A stretch of DNA of 64,000 nt from Nonomuraea guangzhouensis. GTDB taxonomy: Bacteria; Actinomycetota; Actinomycetes; Streptosporangiales; Streptosporangiaceae. The stretch lies in assembly GCF_019396345.1 (NCBI RefSeq), contig NZ_JAHKRM010000035.1, positions 1 through 64,000 on the forward strand. Reading direction: 5' to 3'. Shown here piece by piece: positions 52,144-60,068 of this stretch. Under the pieces are notes generated by a model, which ran no database searches, was not told the origin of the DNA, and saw only the letters and a program-made list of their open reading frames with translations. The first letter of the stretch is position 1; every line of letters starts with the position of its first letter. The translations under genes and the position numbers were made by a program.

Positions 52144-53562
52144 CTATGACGGGGTTACTTGAGGCAGGGTAAGGGTCAGAACGGCTCCCCCGTGGGGGGC
52201 GTTGGCCGCGGTGAGGGTGCCGCCGTGCAGGTGCGCGTTCTCGGTGGCGATGGCCAGGCCAAGTCCGCTGCCGTCGGTTCGGGGGCGGGCGGCGTCGGCC
52301 TTGGTGAAGCGGTCGAAGACGTGGGGCAGCAGGTCGGCGGGGATGCCGGGCCCGTCGTCGGAGACGGTGAGGGTGATCTGGTCGGTACCGGTGCTGACTC
52401 GGATGAGCACCGTCGTGCCGCCGTGCCGCAGCGCGTTGCCGACGAGGTTGGCGAGGATGACATCGACGCGGCGCGGGTCGAGGCGGGCCCGCAGTCCTGG
52501 GGGAACGTCGGTGCGGACCTGGTCGCGCCAGTGCCGCAGGGCGAGCGTCTTGGCGATGAGCTCGCCCAGGTCGACCTCGTCGAGGTTCAGTACGGCGGCA
52601 CCGGCGTCGAAGCGGGACACCTCGATCAGATCCTCCACCAGGCGGGTGAGCTTGCGGGTCTCGTCGGAGACCAGGTGCAGCGCCTCGGCGGTGAGTGGTG
52701 CGAGGTGGCCGGCGGCGGCGTCGGCGTCGAGGACTTCGGTCACGGCGGACATGGCCGCCAGCGGCGTGCGCAACTCGTGGGAGACGTCGGCGGCGAACCG
52801 GCGCGCCCGCGCCTCCATGTCCCGCAGCGTGGCCGCGTCGGCCTGGAGCGTGGCCGCCATGGTGTTGAAGGTACGGCCGAGGTCGGCGAGTTCGTCATCG
52901 CCGGTGACGCGCACCCGGGTGTCCAGACCGCCTCCCGCCATCTGCTCGGCGGCCGTACGCAGCCGCCGGACCGGGCGCAGCAGTCTGCGCGCGGCCAGCA
53001 GCGCGGGGACGATGGAGGCCAGGGCGACGGGCAGGGCTCCGGCGCGGGCGGCGGCCGCCAGGGTGTCCACGTCCTGCTCCTGGGAGGCCAGGGAGAAGGA
53101 GGCGTAGACGATGAGCGGTGGGGGGCTGTGCGGGCGGGCGGTGGCGGTGACGGGAAGGGCCACGGCCAGCCAGGGCGTCTGGGCGTGGTGGAAGCGCTGG
53201 GCCAGCGCGGTGGTCGCCGAGGCCGCTTGGGCCCGCAACTGCGCGGGCAGCGGTGGCGTCCGCGCGTCGGCGGTGATGAGCGGGCCGCCGCGATACGACA
53301 GGGCGGTGCGCCAGCCGCGCGTGCCTGACGCGCGGTCCAGTTGCAGCGCCAGCGTACGCAGGTCCGCCTCGGCGGGGTCCGCGGGCAGGTCGGCCGCCCG
53401 GGAGGTGATGTGGGAGCGCAGTTCCTGCACGGCGTCGGCCTGGGCGCGGTCCACGATCGCGGTACGGCCCTGGCGGAAGGTGAACGCGGTGGCGGTCAGC
53501 GCGCTGAGCGCCGAGACCAGGAGGAACACCAGGACGAGCTGTGCCCGCAGGCCGCGGATCAC
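52144..53562 (-). CDS. CseC-like sensor histidine kinase
   Basis: A 472-aa kinase from GTG 53562, overlapping the regulator stop (GTGA). One TM at 10-30, an extracytoplasmic domain of about 130 aa, a second TM and HAMP (AARRLLRPVRRLRTAAEQMAGGGLDTRV). Then H-box FAADVSHELRTPLAAM, N-box ANLVGNALRHGG, G1 DDGPGI, F-box FDRFTKADA, G2 GSGLGLAIA. With the lipoprotein and regulator genes it resembles the cseA-cseB-cseC cell-envelope-stress set of Streptomyces, but no sigE gene is adjacent. Confidence 0.88.
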   Translation of the reverse strand: MIRGLRAQLVLVFLLVSALSALTATAFTFRQGRTAIVDRAQADAVQELRSHITSRAADLPADPAEADLRTLALQLDRASGTRGWRTALSYRGGPLITADARTPPLPAQLRAQAASATTALAQRFHHAQTPWLAVALPVTATARPHSPPPLIVYASFSLASQEQDVDTLAAAARAGALPVALASIVPALLAARRLLRPVRRLRTAAEQMAGGGLDTRVRVTGDDELADLGRTFNTMAATLQADAATLRDMEARARRFAADVSHELRTPLAAMSAVTEVLDADAAAGHLAPLTAEALHLVSDETRKLTRLVEDLIEVSRFDAGAAVLNLDEVDLGELIAKTLALRHWRDQVRTDVPPGLRARLDPRRVDVILANLVGNALRHGGTTVLIRVSTGTDQITLTVSDDGPGIPADLLPHVFDRFTKADAARPRTDGSGLGLAIATENAHLHGGTLTAANAPHGGAVLTLTLPQVTPS

Positions 53563-54242
53563 AGGGGCCCGAAGCGGTAGCCGAAGCCGCGCACGGTCTG
53601 GATGTAGCGCGGGTCGCGCGGGGTGTCCTCGATCTTGGCCCGCAGCCGCATCACGCACGCGTCGACCAGCCGGTAGTCGCCGTGGTAGGCGTGTTCCCAC
53701 ACCTGTTCCAGGAGTTGCTGGCGGCTGAAGGTCTGTTCGGGCGCGGCTGACAGGAACAGCAGCAGCTTCAGCTCTGTCGGCGCCATCGCCACTTGCGCGC
53801 CGTGTTTGAGCACGCGCAGGGCGACCCGGTCGATGAGCAGGTCGCCGTGGGTGGTGCGGGCCTGGTCGGCGGTGGTGGGCTGGGTGGTACGGCGCAGCAC
53901 CGCGCGCATGCGGGCTTCGATGACCTCGCTGCTGGCCGGCTTGATCACGTAGTCGTCGGCGCCGGCCTCCAGCCCCACGACGACGTCCACGTCATCGTCG
54001 CGCGCGGACAGGATCACGATGGGCACCTGGCTGAAGGCACGGATGCGGCGGCATGTCTCCAGACCGCTCATGCCAGGAAGCATCAGGTCCAGCAGCACGA
54101 GGTCCGGCGCGCTCGCGATGAGTTCGGCAAGCCCGTCCTCGCCGGTCGCGACGAGCAGGGTTTCGTGGCCCCTGTGGCGCAGGCCGATGCTCACGCCCCT
54201 GCGTACGGCCGGGTCGTCTTCTATCAGCAGCACACGAGTCAC
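53559..54242 (-). CDS. CseB-like OmpR-family response regulator
   Basis: A 227-aa protein: IEDDPAVRRG, phosphoacceptor in LVLLDLMLPG, ILSARDDDVDVVVGLEAGADDYVIKPAS, and a winged helix ending RYIQTVRGFGYRFGPL. It overlaps both neighbours by 4 bp. Likely binds the 11-bp-spaced TGTCCGGT repeats at 52092-52137 and 56812-56830. Confidence 0.9.
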   Translation of the reverse strand: MTRVLLIEDDPAVRRGVSIGLRHRGHETLLVATGEDGLAELIASAPDLVLLDLMLPGMSGLETCRRIRAFSQVPIVILSARDDDVDVVVGLEAGADDYVIKPASSEVIEARMRAVLRRTTQPTTADQARTTHGDLLIDRVALRVLKHGAQVAMAPTELKLLLFLSAAPEQTFSRQQLLEQVWEHAYHGDYRLVDACVMRLRAKIEDTPRDPRYIQTVRGFGYRFGPL

Positions 54243-54769
54243 GAGAAGCCTTTCTGTCCGGTCGGGACGGCCGACCCGCTGTCATCGCACCTGACCGGCC
54301 AGGGATCGCCCGCCATGCCGGGCTCGAACACGTCGATGACGGGGTTGCCGCCGAGGGCCTGGGCCGTGGCGGCCGTACACACGAGCTGGCTCACCGCCAG
54401 GTGCGGCAGGTCGCGGATCAGCCATGGCAGACGCAGCTCGACCCGGCCCTCGGTCACCTTGGCCCGGACCGGTCGGGTCGTGGAGGGCAGTTGCGTGATG
54501 AGCCCCCGGGCCCGCTCGGCCGCTGTGGGGCCGTCCAGCAGCGCGTTCATCGCCTGTTGCAACCGGTCTCCGGCGGGTGCCGGCCGGGACACCGGCCAGG
54601 TGCCCTGGGGCGTGACGAAGTACAGCCGCAGCAGACGGCTGCTGCTCTCGGTCAGGCCGCCCTGGGCCGGCGGCCCGGCGGGGCGCGCGTCGGTGTCGGT
54701 GATCCCGCAGCCCGTCAGCGTCGCCGCCGCGAACAGGACGGTCGCCACGCGGCCCAGCACCCCAGGCAT
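54239..54769 (-). CDS. CseA-like lipoprotein (GerMN-type domain)
   Basis: A 176-aa protein from ATG 54769 (GGGAG upstream). Signal peptide with lipobox LTGCG (Cys about 21). The mature region LRLYFVTPQGTWPVSRPAPAGDRLQQAMNALLDGPTAAERARGLITQLP...VELRLP resembles sporulation/spore germination (GerMN) domains and Streptomyces CseA, which restrains the envelope-stress response. Coupled to the regulator gene. Confidence 0.8.
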   Translation of the reverse strand: MPGVLGRVATVLFAAATLTGCGITDTDARPAGPPAQGGLTESSSRLLRLYFVTPQGTWPVSRPAPAGDRLQQAMNALLDGPTAAERARGLITQLPSTTRPVRAKVTEGRVELRLPWLIRDLPHLAVSQLVCTAATAQALGGNPVIDVFEPGMAGDPWPVRCDDSGSAVPTGQKGFS

Positions 54770-54804
54770 GTTCGCTCCCTCGTACTTCGGCGTGCTCTCT
54801 CCGG

Positions 54805-55995
54805 CTACAGCTGGTCGAGCCTGCTCACGTCGACCGTCCCGGCGCCGGGCTCCGGCCGTGGTATCGCCGACCACAGCCCCGCCGTCATCATCCCCGCGAC
54901 GGTCAGCGCCGCCCAGCCGCGCCGTCCGGTGGTCCATCGGGCGCGCAGCCGTACGGGATCCTCGACGGCGACCTTCGAGATTATGGCAGCCAGCAGCGAC
55001 AGCCCGGCGGCGATGATCGTCCAGCCCCAGCCGTCGAGCCCGGCCACCGGCCGGGGCAGCAGCAGATAGACCGGCCAGTGCCACAGGTACAGGCTGTAGG
55101 ACAGCTCACCCAGCCGACGCGGTACGACACTGCCGATCACCCGGCCCACCAGACCGTCCGGCTTGTTGGCCAGGAGCGCGATCAGTGCGGCGCTGCCCAG
55201 GGAGTGCGCGAACATCCCGCCCTGGAACAAGCCGGGGGCCTTTTCGCCGCTGGTCAGCAGCCATGAGGCGGCCAGCCCGCACAGCAGCGGAACGCAGATC
55301 ACATCCACTGCCGTACGCGACAGGCCGGCCACGGCGTCTCGGACGGGCGCCGTGGTGGCGGCCGCGCCGAGGAGCAGGGAGAAGGCCCGGGTGTCGGTGC
55401 CCTCGTAGGCGCGGGTGGTGTCCACGGCCGCCCCGAGCTTGATCATGAGCAGGAGCGAGACGAGCGCGCCGGCTACCGCGACGAGCGCGACCCGCCGTTG
55501 CCCGCCGGGCCCCCTTCCGGCCAACGTCACCAGCAGGGGCCAGGCCAGGTAGAACTGCCATTCGACGCCGATGCTCCACAGGTGGGCGAACAGGCGGGTG
55601 CCGGCGGCGTTCCAGTATCCGATCCGCTCGCCGATGAAGTGCCAGTTCACGCTCTGGGCAGCCACCCATGGCGCGTCCTGGAGGGCGGACCTCAGCATGT
55701 CCGGCCTGGCGTACGCCCAGGCCAGCAGCAGCGTCGAGGTGACCATGACGGTCAGCGCGGGCAACAGACGGCGGGCCCTGCGCCCCCAGAACGCCACCAG
55801 ATCGAGTCGTCCGCGGCTGCCGAGTTCCTCCAGCAGCAGACCGGTGATCAGGAAACCGGACAGGACGAAGAACAGGTCGACGCCCAGGAAGCCGCCGCTC
55901 ATGTACCCGGCGTGAAACAGCAGGACCGCGGTGACGGCGAGCCCGCGCAGCCCGTCAAGCGCGCCGATGTGCGCACGGCGAGAGGCTGGAGCCAT
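54805..55995 (-). CDS. Acyltransferase-3 (OafA/YrhL-like) membrane protein
   Basis: A 396-aa protein: LDGLRGLAVTAVLLFHAGYMSGGFLGVDLFFVLSGFLITGLLLEEL is the AT3 start with the catalytic-site His (FHAG), and WSIGVEWQFYLAWPLL follows further on. About ten TM helices. No fused SGNH domain; that activity is supplied by the preceding gene, whose stop shares a base with this ATG. Likely O-acetylates or acylates a cell-surface glycan. Confidence 0.9.
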   Translation of the reverse strand: MAPASRRAHIGALDGLRGLAVTAVLLFHAGYMSGGFLGVDLFFVLSGFLITGLLLEELGSRGRLDLVAFWGRRARRLLPALTVMVTSTLLLAWAYARPDMLRSALQDAPWVAAQSVNWHFIGERIGYWNAAGTRLFAHLWSIGVEWQFYLAWPLLVTLAGRGPGGQRRVALVAVAGALVSLLLMIKLGAAVDTTRAYEGTDTRAFSLLLGAAATTAPVRDAVAGLSRTAVDVICVPLLCGLAASWLLTSGEKAPGLFQGGMFAHSLGSAALIALLANKPDGLVGRVIGSVVPRRLGELSYSLYLWHWPVYLLLPRPVAGLDGWGWTIIAAGLSLLAAIISKVAVEDPVRLRARWTTGRRGWAALTVAGMMTAGLWSAIPRPEPGAGTVDVSRLDQL

Positions 55996-56735
55996 CAGCC
56001 GCAGCCGAGTTTGGCGAAGCGCTCGTCGCCGGTCCACGGCCCGGTGGCCCAGACACTGGGTGCGGCCGGGGTGAAGCCGCCCAGCTCGCCGAGCCGCTTG
56101 ACGAACCAGGTGGCGAAGGCCGCCGACCCCTGCTGGCAGGAGTGGATGCCGTCCTTGGCACGCTGGGCCTTGGCGGCGGCGTGGTCGTTCCCCCACAGTT
56201 CGGCGGCATCCAGGTAGACCGCGTGAGCGGCCTTGGCCGCCATCGCGGGCGCGCTCTTGATCGCGTTCTCGTGCGGCTTGAAGAATTCGTCGATCTTGAA
56301 CGGCGGGGCGGACACCAGCACGAGCCGGGCGCCGGCGTCCTTGGCCGCTTGGGAGAGCTTCTGGTAGGCCGCCAGTTGTTGGCGGGCGGTGCCCCAGTCG
56401 TAGGTGGTGATCTGGTAGGCGATCACCGTTGGCCGGTAGGAGGCGAGGTTCTCCTTCAGCGTCTTCCAGGTGTCCGCGGCCGTCATGGCCGTCACCTTGT
56501 TGTCACCGGCGACGATGTTGCCGCCGCCGTCGGAGGTGGCGTTCCTGAACGCCACGCCGCCGGCCTTCAGCGCCGCCTCCAGGGCCGGGGCCTGCGCGCC
56601 TGCGATGGAGTCACCCATCCACAACACCCTGACGCCGGTTGCGGCCTGTCCATTGGATGCGCCGCATCCCGCGAGCGTGGCCGCGATCGCGACGGCTGCG
56701 GCTATAGGGGAGAGGTTCGTCGGTTGCATGGCCAT
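55995..56735 (-). CDS. SGNH-hydrolase-like lipoprotein paired with the acyltransferase
   Basis: A 246-aa protein (ATG 56735 or 56729). Signal peptide with lipobox LAGCG. Block I VLWMGDSIAGAQ (catalytic Ser), later VIAYQITTYDW in the block III place, and DGIHSC with the catalytic Asp-His. In other systems an extracellular SGNH domain transfers the acyl group delivered by AT3. It is first in an apparent operon running into the CseABC-like genes, with the direct-repeat site 77 bp upstream. Confidence 0.85.
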   Translation of the reverse strand: MAMQPTNLSPIAAAVAIAATLAGCGASNGQAATGVRVLWMGDSIAGAQAPALEAALKAGGVAFRNATSDGGGNIVAGDNKVTAMTAADTWKTLKENLASYRPTVIAYQITTYDWGTARQQLAAYQKLSQAAKDAGARLVLVSAPPFKIDEFFKPHENAIKSAPAMAAKAAHAVYLDAAELWGNDHAAAKAQRAKDGIHSCQQGSAAFATWFVKRLGELGGFTPAAPSVWATGPWTGDERFAKLGCG

Positions 56736-56811
56736 CAGGAAAACAGGCGAATCCACCGGCCGGCCGCGTTGTCATCGTTTCATCACACGATGGGGGAACG
56801 GCTGTCACCGA

Positions 56812-56830
56812 TGTCCGGTGAATGGCCGGT
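56812..56830. promoter_or_regulatory. Second OmpR-type direct-repeat site
   Basis: TGTCCGGT (56812-56819) and TGGCCGGT (56823-56830) start 11 bp apart, like the pairs at 52092-52137, in the divergent space between the SGNH gene and the secreted-protein gene at 56946. Confidence 0.55.
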
Positions 56831-56945
56831 TGGTGACCTGGTCTTGCCGCGCGCGGACGTAAAGAGTGGCCCCAAGAGACCTGCGATCCGTGGCCACGGC
56901 GCCGGCGTATTCGCGCACCACTCCGGAACGGAAAGGAAAGGCGTC

Positions 56946-57293
56946 ATGACCCTGCACATCAAGAAAATGGCCGCCGGGCTGTGCACGGCGTTCGCGCTGA
57001 TGGCGGGCGGGATCGCGAGCACGGCTCCGGCGTCGGCTGAGTCCACGGCCGACTTGGCGCTCGCCGTGAGCTGCTCGAACTCGGCCGCCCCTGGGGGCTC
57101 CTTCCTGGAAGCCACCTACTCCCAGCCCAACGCCTGCCTGAAGTGCCGAGCCTCAGGAGAGGTCTACGAGGCGACCGGAAACTACCGCGCCTACTGCAAG
57201 AACGTCCGCGACGGAAGCAGCGTCGTCGCAGTTCAGCTCTGGCTCTTCTGCGTGGTGTGCAGGAACGAGGAGGCGGCGGCGGGCGCGCTCTAG
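56946..57293 (+). CDS. Small Cys-containing secreted protein
   Basis: A 115-aa protein; ATG 56946 follows GGAAAGG. Signal peptide to about residue 31 (ASTAPASA-E). The mature part has six Cys (VSCSNS, NACLKCRAS, RAYCKN, FCVVCRN), suggesting a disulfide-stabilised exported protein. Family not recognised. Divergent from the SGNH gene and possibly sharing its operator. Confidence 0.75.
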   Translation: MTLHIKKMAAGLCTAFALMAGGIASTAPASAESTADLALAVSCSNSAAPGGSFLEATYSQPNACLKCRASGEVYEATGNYRAYCKNVRDGSSVVAVQLWLFCVVCRNEEAAAGAL

Positions 57294-57301
57294 CGCGGTG
57301 A

Positions 57302-58687
57302 TCAGGAGGCCGGCCGGTCCCCGTCGAGTGCGGAACGCAGCACGCCGACCACGATGGCGAGCTCGGACAGCAGCCCGGACACAGTGGTGCGGTCGCCGCC
57401 GTTGATCGACACCATGCGCAGTTCCTCCGGTTTGGGGAGCTTCGCCATGATCTCGGGCAGCAGGCCGATCAGCTGGGCCTGCAGGCTGGCCGGGGTCTGC
57501 TGGTTGTCGATGTCGGCCCGCAGTCGCGTGCGCTCCACGTCGAGCAGGGCCCGCTCGTGGTCGGACTGTGTCCGGGAGCGGGCCAGATCCAGCTCGCCGT
57601 CGAGCTCAAGGCGCTTCAGCTCCTGCTCCCGCTCGACCCGGAGTCGGCCGGTCTCGGCCTCCTCGGCGTGACGTTCGCGTTCCATCCGCAGGGCGTGCCG
57701 GGTGGTCTCGGTCTCCAGTTCGGCGACCGCCCTGGAGTCGTCGTGCTTTCGCTGGGTACGGCGCAGCCGCTCGGCCACCTCGGTGTCGAACTGCCACGCC
57801 TCGTTGCGGGCCCGCAGTTCGGCGAGCTCTCGCTCGTACTCCAGGCGCTGGGTCTCCTTGAGCCGCTCGGTCGCCATCTCGCGCTGGGCGACGGCCTCCT
57901 CGGACTGCAGTTCGGCCAGCCGGGCGATCTGCCCCTGTTCGGCCCGGTACGGCTTCTGCAGGTTCTCCCAGAGCCGCGACGAGCTGACGACGGCTTCCTT
58001 GATCTGGACGGTGACGATGCGCAGGCCGAGCCCCTGGTCGCTGTCGGCCTCGCCCTCGGCCACCGCGCGTAGCCGGGCAGTCAGCTCCTCGATGATGGGC
58101 TGCTTGTCGCTGAGCACGTCGCGGACGCCCATGGTCGCGACCTTGTCCTTGATGGCCGCCTCCGCCTGTTCGCGCAGTTGGAGGTTGACCAGCCGCATCG
58201 GGTCCTCGGAGTCGCCGAAGTCCAGTTTGCGGTAGGCGATGGGGAAGGTGTGGATGATCCACTGAACGTACCCCTGCACCAAGACGCCCTGGAGTTCGCG
58301 GCAGATGCAGTACGCGTTGATCAGGATGGTCTGGGTGGCGCCCGGAACTACCAGGAAAGAGTCCGTGGCCGGGTTGAAGCGGAATGAGACGCCTAATCCG
58401 ATGTGCAGGGGCTCTTCGCGGCCGCGGCGAGTGTGTACGACGAAGGCGTTCGGCGGGACGAGGACGTTCTTCCAGCGCCAGAAGCCGGTGATCCGGACAT
58501 CCACCGGACCCGGTGTCAGCCTGTCCGGTGCCGAGCCCAGAGCCCGGTCGCGCTTGGCCAGCGGGCCCGCCACGGGCGCCGGCTCACCGGGGGCGGAGCC
58601 GCGGCGAGCCCTCAGATCGTCCTCGAGCACCGCCTGCTGTGCGACCACCTGTTCCAGATAGGCGTTGCCTCTGTCAGCGGTGCTCAT
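57302..58687 (-). CDS. SPFH/band-7-domain protein
   Basis: A 461-aa protein. A predicted SPFH core at about 60-260 (GFWRWKNVLVPPNAFVVHTRRGR...GLGVSFRFNPATDSFLVVPGATQTILINAYCICRELQGV) is followed by a long coiled coil (AEQGQIARLAELQSEEAVAQREMATERLKETQRLEYEREL to DIDNQQTPASLQ). No N-terminal TM. SPFH proteins scaffold membranes or other proteins. It converges with the secreted-protein gene, and upstream lies a divergent arginase-like gene. Confidence 0.85.
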   Translation of the reverse strand: MSTADRGNAYLEQVVAQQAVLEDDLRARRGSAPGEPAPVAGPLAKRDRALGSAPDRLTPGPVDVRITGFWRWKNVLVPPNAFVVHTRRGREEPLHIGLGVSFRFNPATDSFLVVPGATQTILINAYCICRELQGVLVQGYVQWIIHTFPIAYRKLDFGDSEDPMRLVNLQLREQAEAAIKDKVATMGVRDVLSDKQPIIEELTARLRAVAEGEADSDQGLGLRIVTVQIKEAVVSSSRLWENLQKPYRAEQGQIARLAELQSEEAVAQREMATERLKETQRLEYERELAELRARNEAWQFDTEVAERLRRTQRKHDDSRAVAELETETTRHALRMERERHAEEAETGRLRVEREQELKRLELDGELDLARSRTQSDHERALLDVERTRLRADIDNQQTPASLQAQLIGLLPEIMAKLPKPEELRMVSINGGDRTTVSGLLSELAIVVGVLRSALDGDRPAS

Positions 58688-58806
58688 CGTCCCCTCCGCC
58701 CAACCTCACGACTGCCGATGAGTCTCGTCTACGCCGCCGAATCACCGCAACCGAAAAGTGCTTGCTGGAGCCGGCGGGGTAGGAGAGCCGAGGGGAAGGA
58801 GCCGGG

Positions 58807-59697
58807 ATGTGGCGTCGTGGTCAGGTGGAGATCATCCAGGTGCGTACCAACCTCGGCCTGGTGCCCGGCGTCGAGCGACTTGGTGGCGCGCTGCTTGACG
58901 AAGGCCTGGCCAAGGCGCTTGACGCGACCGTCGGGCCGGTGGTGGAGGCGCCCCCGTACTCGCGGGATCGCACTCATCCGAGTCGGCTGCTCAACGCCGA
59001 GGCCATGGCCGAGGTCGCACTGCGCCAGGCGGTCGCGGTGGGAAACGCGCTCGACGCGGGCCGCTTTCCCCTCGTGCTCGGTGGGGACGACAGCGTCATC
59101 TTCGGCAGCCTGCTGGCGCTGCGCCGCAGAGGCGCCCATGGCCTGGTGTTCCTCGACGCGCACACCGACTTCTACCCGCCCGAGGACTCCCCGACCGGTG
59201 AAGCGTCGGACTCCGAGCTGTACCTCGCCTTCGGGCACGGCACCGACCTCATCGCCGACCTGGACGGCTCGAAGCCGCTGGTCGCCGCCCGCGCCGCGGC
59301 GCTGATCGGCCGGCGCGACCCCGACGAGCAGCGGGAGACCGGCGCCGCGCTGAGCGCCACCGACGCCCTGGTCGTCTCCCTCAGGGAGATGCGCGAGGCG
59401 GGGGCGGAAGCCACGGCAAGGCGGGCGCTGGCCCACCTGGATGGCGCGGGCGTGGAAAGGTTCCTCCTGCACGTCGATGCCGACGTGCTCGACGACGCCC
59501 TCATGCCGGCGGTGGATTATCGCCTGCCGGACGGGTTGGGCAGGCGGGAGTTCGCTGTGCTGGCGGGGACGCTGCTGGCCGATGGGCGGGTCGCGGCCCT
59601 CGACGTCACGATCTACAACCCCACGCTCGACCCCGGTGGCGAAGCGCGGCGCAACCTCACCGGCTGCCTGCTCGACGCGTTCGAGCATGGGCGTTAA
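58807..59697 (+). CDS. Arginase/agmatinase-fold protein with altered metal site
   Basis: A 296-aa protein; ATG 58807 follows AAGGAG. Ureohydrolase landmarks: LVLGGDDSVIFG (residues 90-100, where the family has GGDHS), FLDAHTDF (D117, H119, D121 ligands present) and HVDADVLDD (two more Asp ligands). The first His ligand is replaced by Asp, so the dimetal site is changed. It may hydrolyse a guanidino- or formimino-compound or be repurposed; the substrate cannot be told. Confidence 0.85.
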   Translation: MWRRGQVEIIQVRTNLGLVPGVERLGGALLDEGLAKALDATVGPVVEAPPYSRDRTHPSRLLNAEAMAEVALRQAVAVGNALDAGRFPLVLGGDDSVIFGSLLALRRRGAHGLVFLDAHTDFYPPEDSPTGEASDSELYLAFGHGTDLIADLDGSKPLVAARAAALIGRRDPDEQRETGAALSATDALVVSLREMREAGAEATARRALAHLDGAGVERFLLHVDADVLDDALMPAVDYRLPDGLGRREFAVLAGTLLADGRVAALDVTIYNPTLDPGGEARRNLTGCLLDAFEHGR

Positions 59698-59857
59698 GTG
59701 GCGAGCACGTTCTGGCCGGGGGCGTGACGGTGGTCGGATGGGCGCCGGTCGTGTCCTGAATCGCCATGCGGTCCATGATGGCGCATCGGGTGGCGATCCG
59801 GGCGTACGCAATTTTGCGAATGGGCGGAAACTCCGTCGGCATGCATTCTTGGGGCTG

Positions 59858-59879
59858 TCGCCGAAATCGGCGATATACA
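59858..59879 (+). promoter_or_regulatory. Dyad and -10-like box before the RiPP-like peptide gene
   Basis: TCGCCGA-AA-TCGGCGA (59858-59873) abuts TATACA (59874-59879), 15 bases before the ATG at 59895. A regulator bound to the dyad would block the promoter. Confidence 0.5.
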
Positions 59880-59894
59880 CCCCAGGAGGATTCC

Positions 59895-59996
59895 ATGAAG
59901 TCGACCAGCCGGATCAAGAAGATCTCCGTCCGCCGTACCGGCGACGTGCGTCTCACGAGCGCCGCCTGCTCCTGCCCTTACCCGGCCAGCAACTGA
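59895..59996 (+). CDS. Putative RiPP precursor peptide (33 aa)
   Basis: AGGAGG is placed 5 bases before ATG 59895, the strongest ribosome site in the neighbourhood, and a terminator-like hairpin follows the stop. The peptide has a very basic N-terminal leader (about 20 residues, KKISVRRTGDVRL) and a short polar tail TSAACSCPYPASN with two Cys. The genes after the hairpin encode a PqqD-like/protease, a TPR protein and a flavin-reductase-like enzyme, a combination expected for post-translational modification and cleavage. I do not recognise the class. Confidence 0.6.
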   Translation: MKSTSRIKKISVRRTGDVRLTSAACSCPYPASN

Positions 59997-60017
59997 CGCG
60001 CGAATAGCGGATAACGG

Positions 60018-60053
60018 GGGGCCGTGCGCTCCGGTGCACGGCCCCGTCTTTCC
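60018..60053 (+). terminator. Attenuator-like hairpin between precursor and processing genes
   Basis: GGGGCCGTGC and GCACGGCCCC pair perfectly around an 8-base loop and are followed by GTCTTTCC. Such partial terminators let the precursor mRNA be made in excess of the downstream enzymes. Confidence 0.65.
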
Positions 60054-60068
60054 CTACGGAGAATGTCC

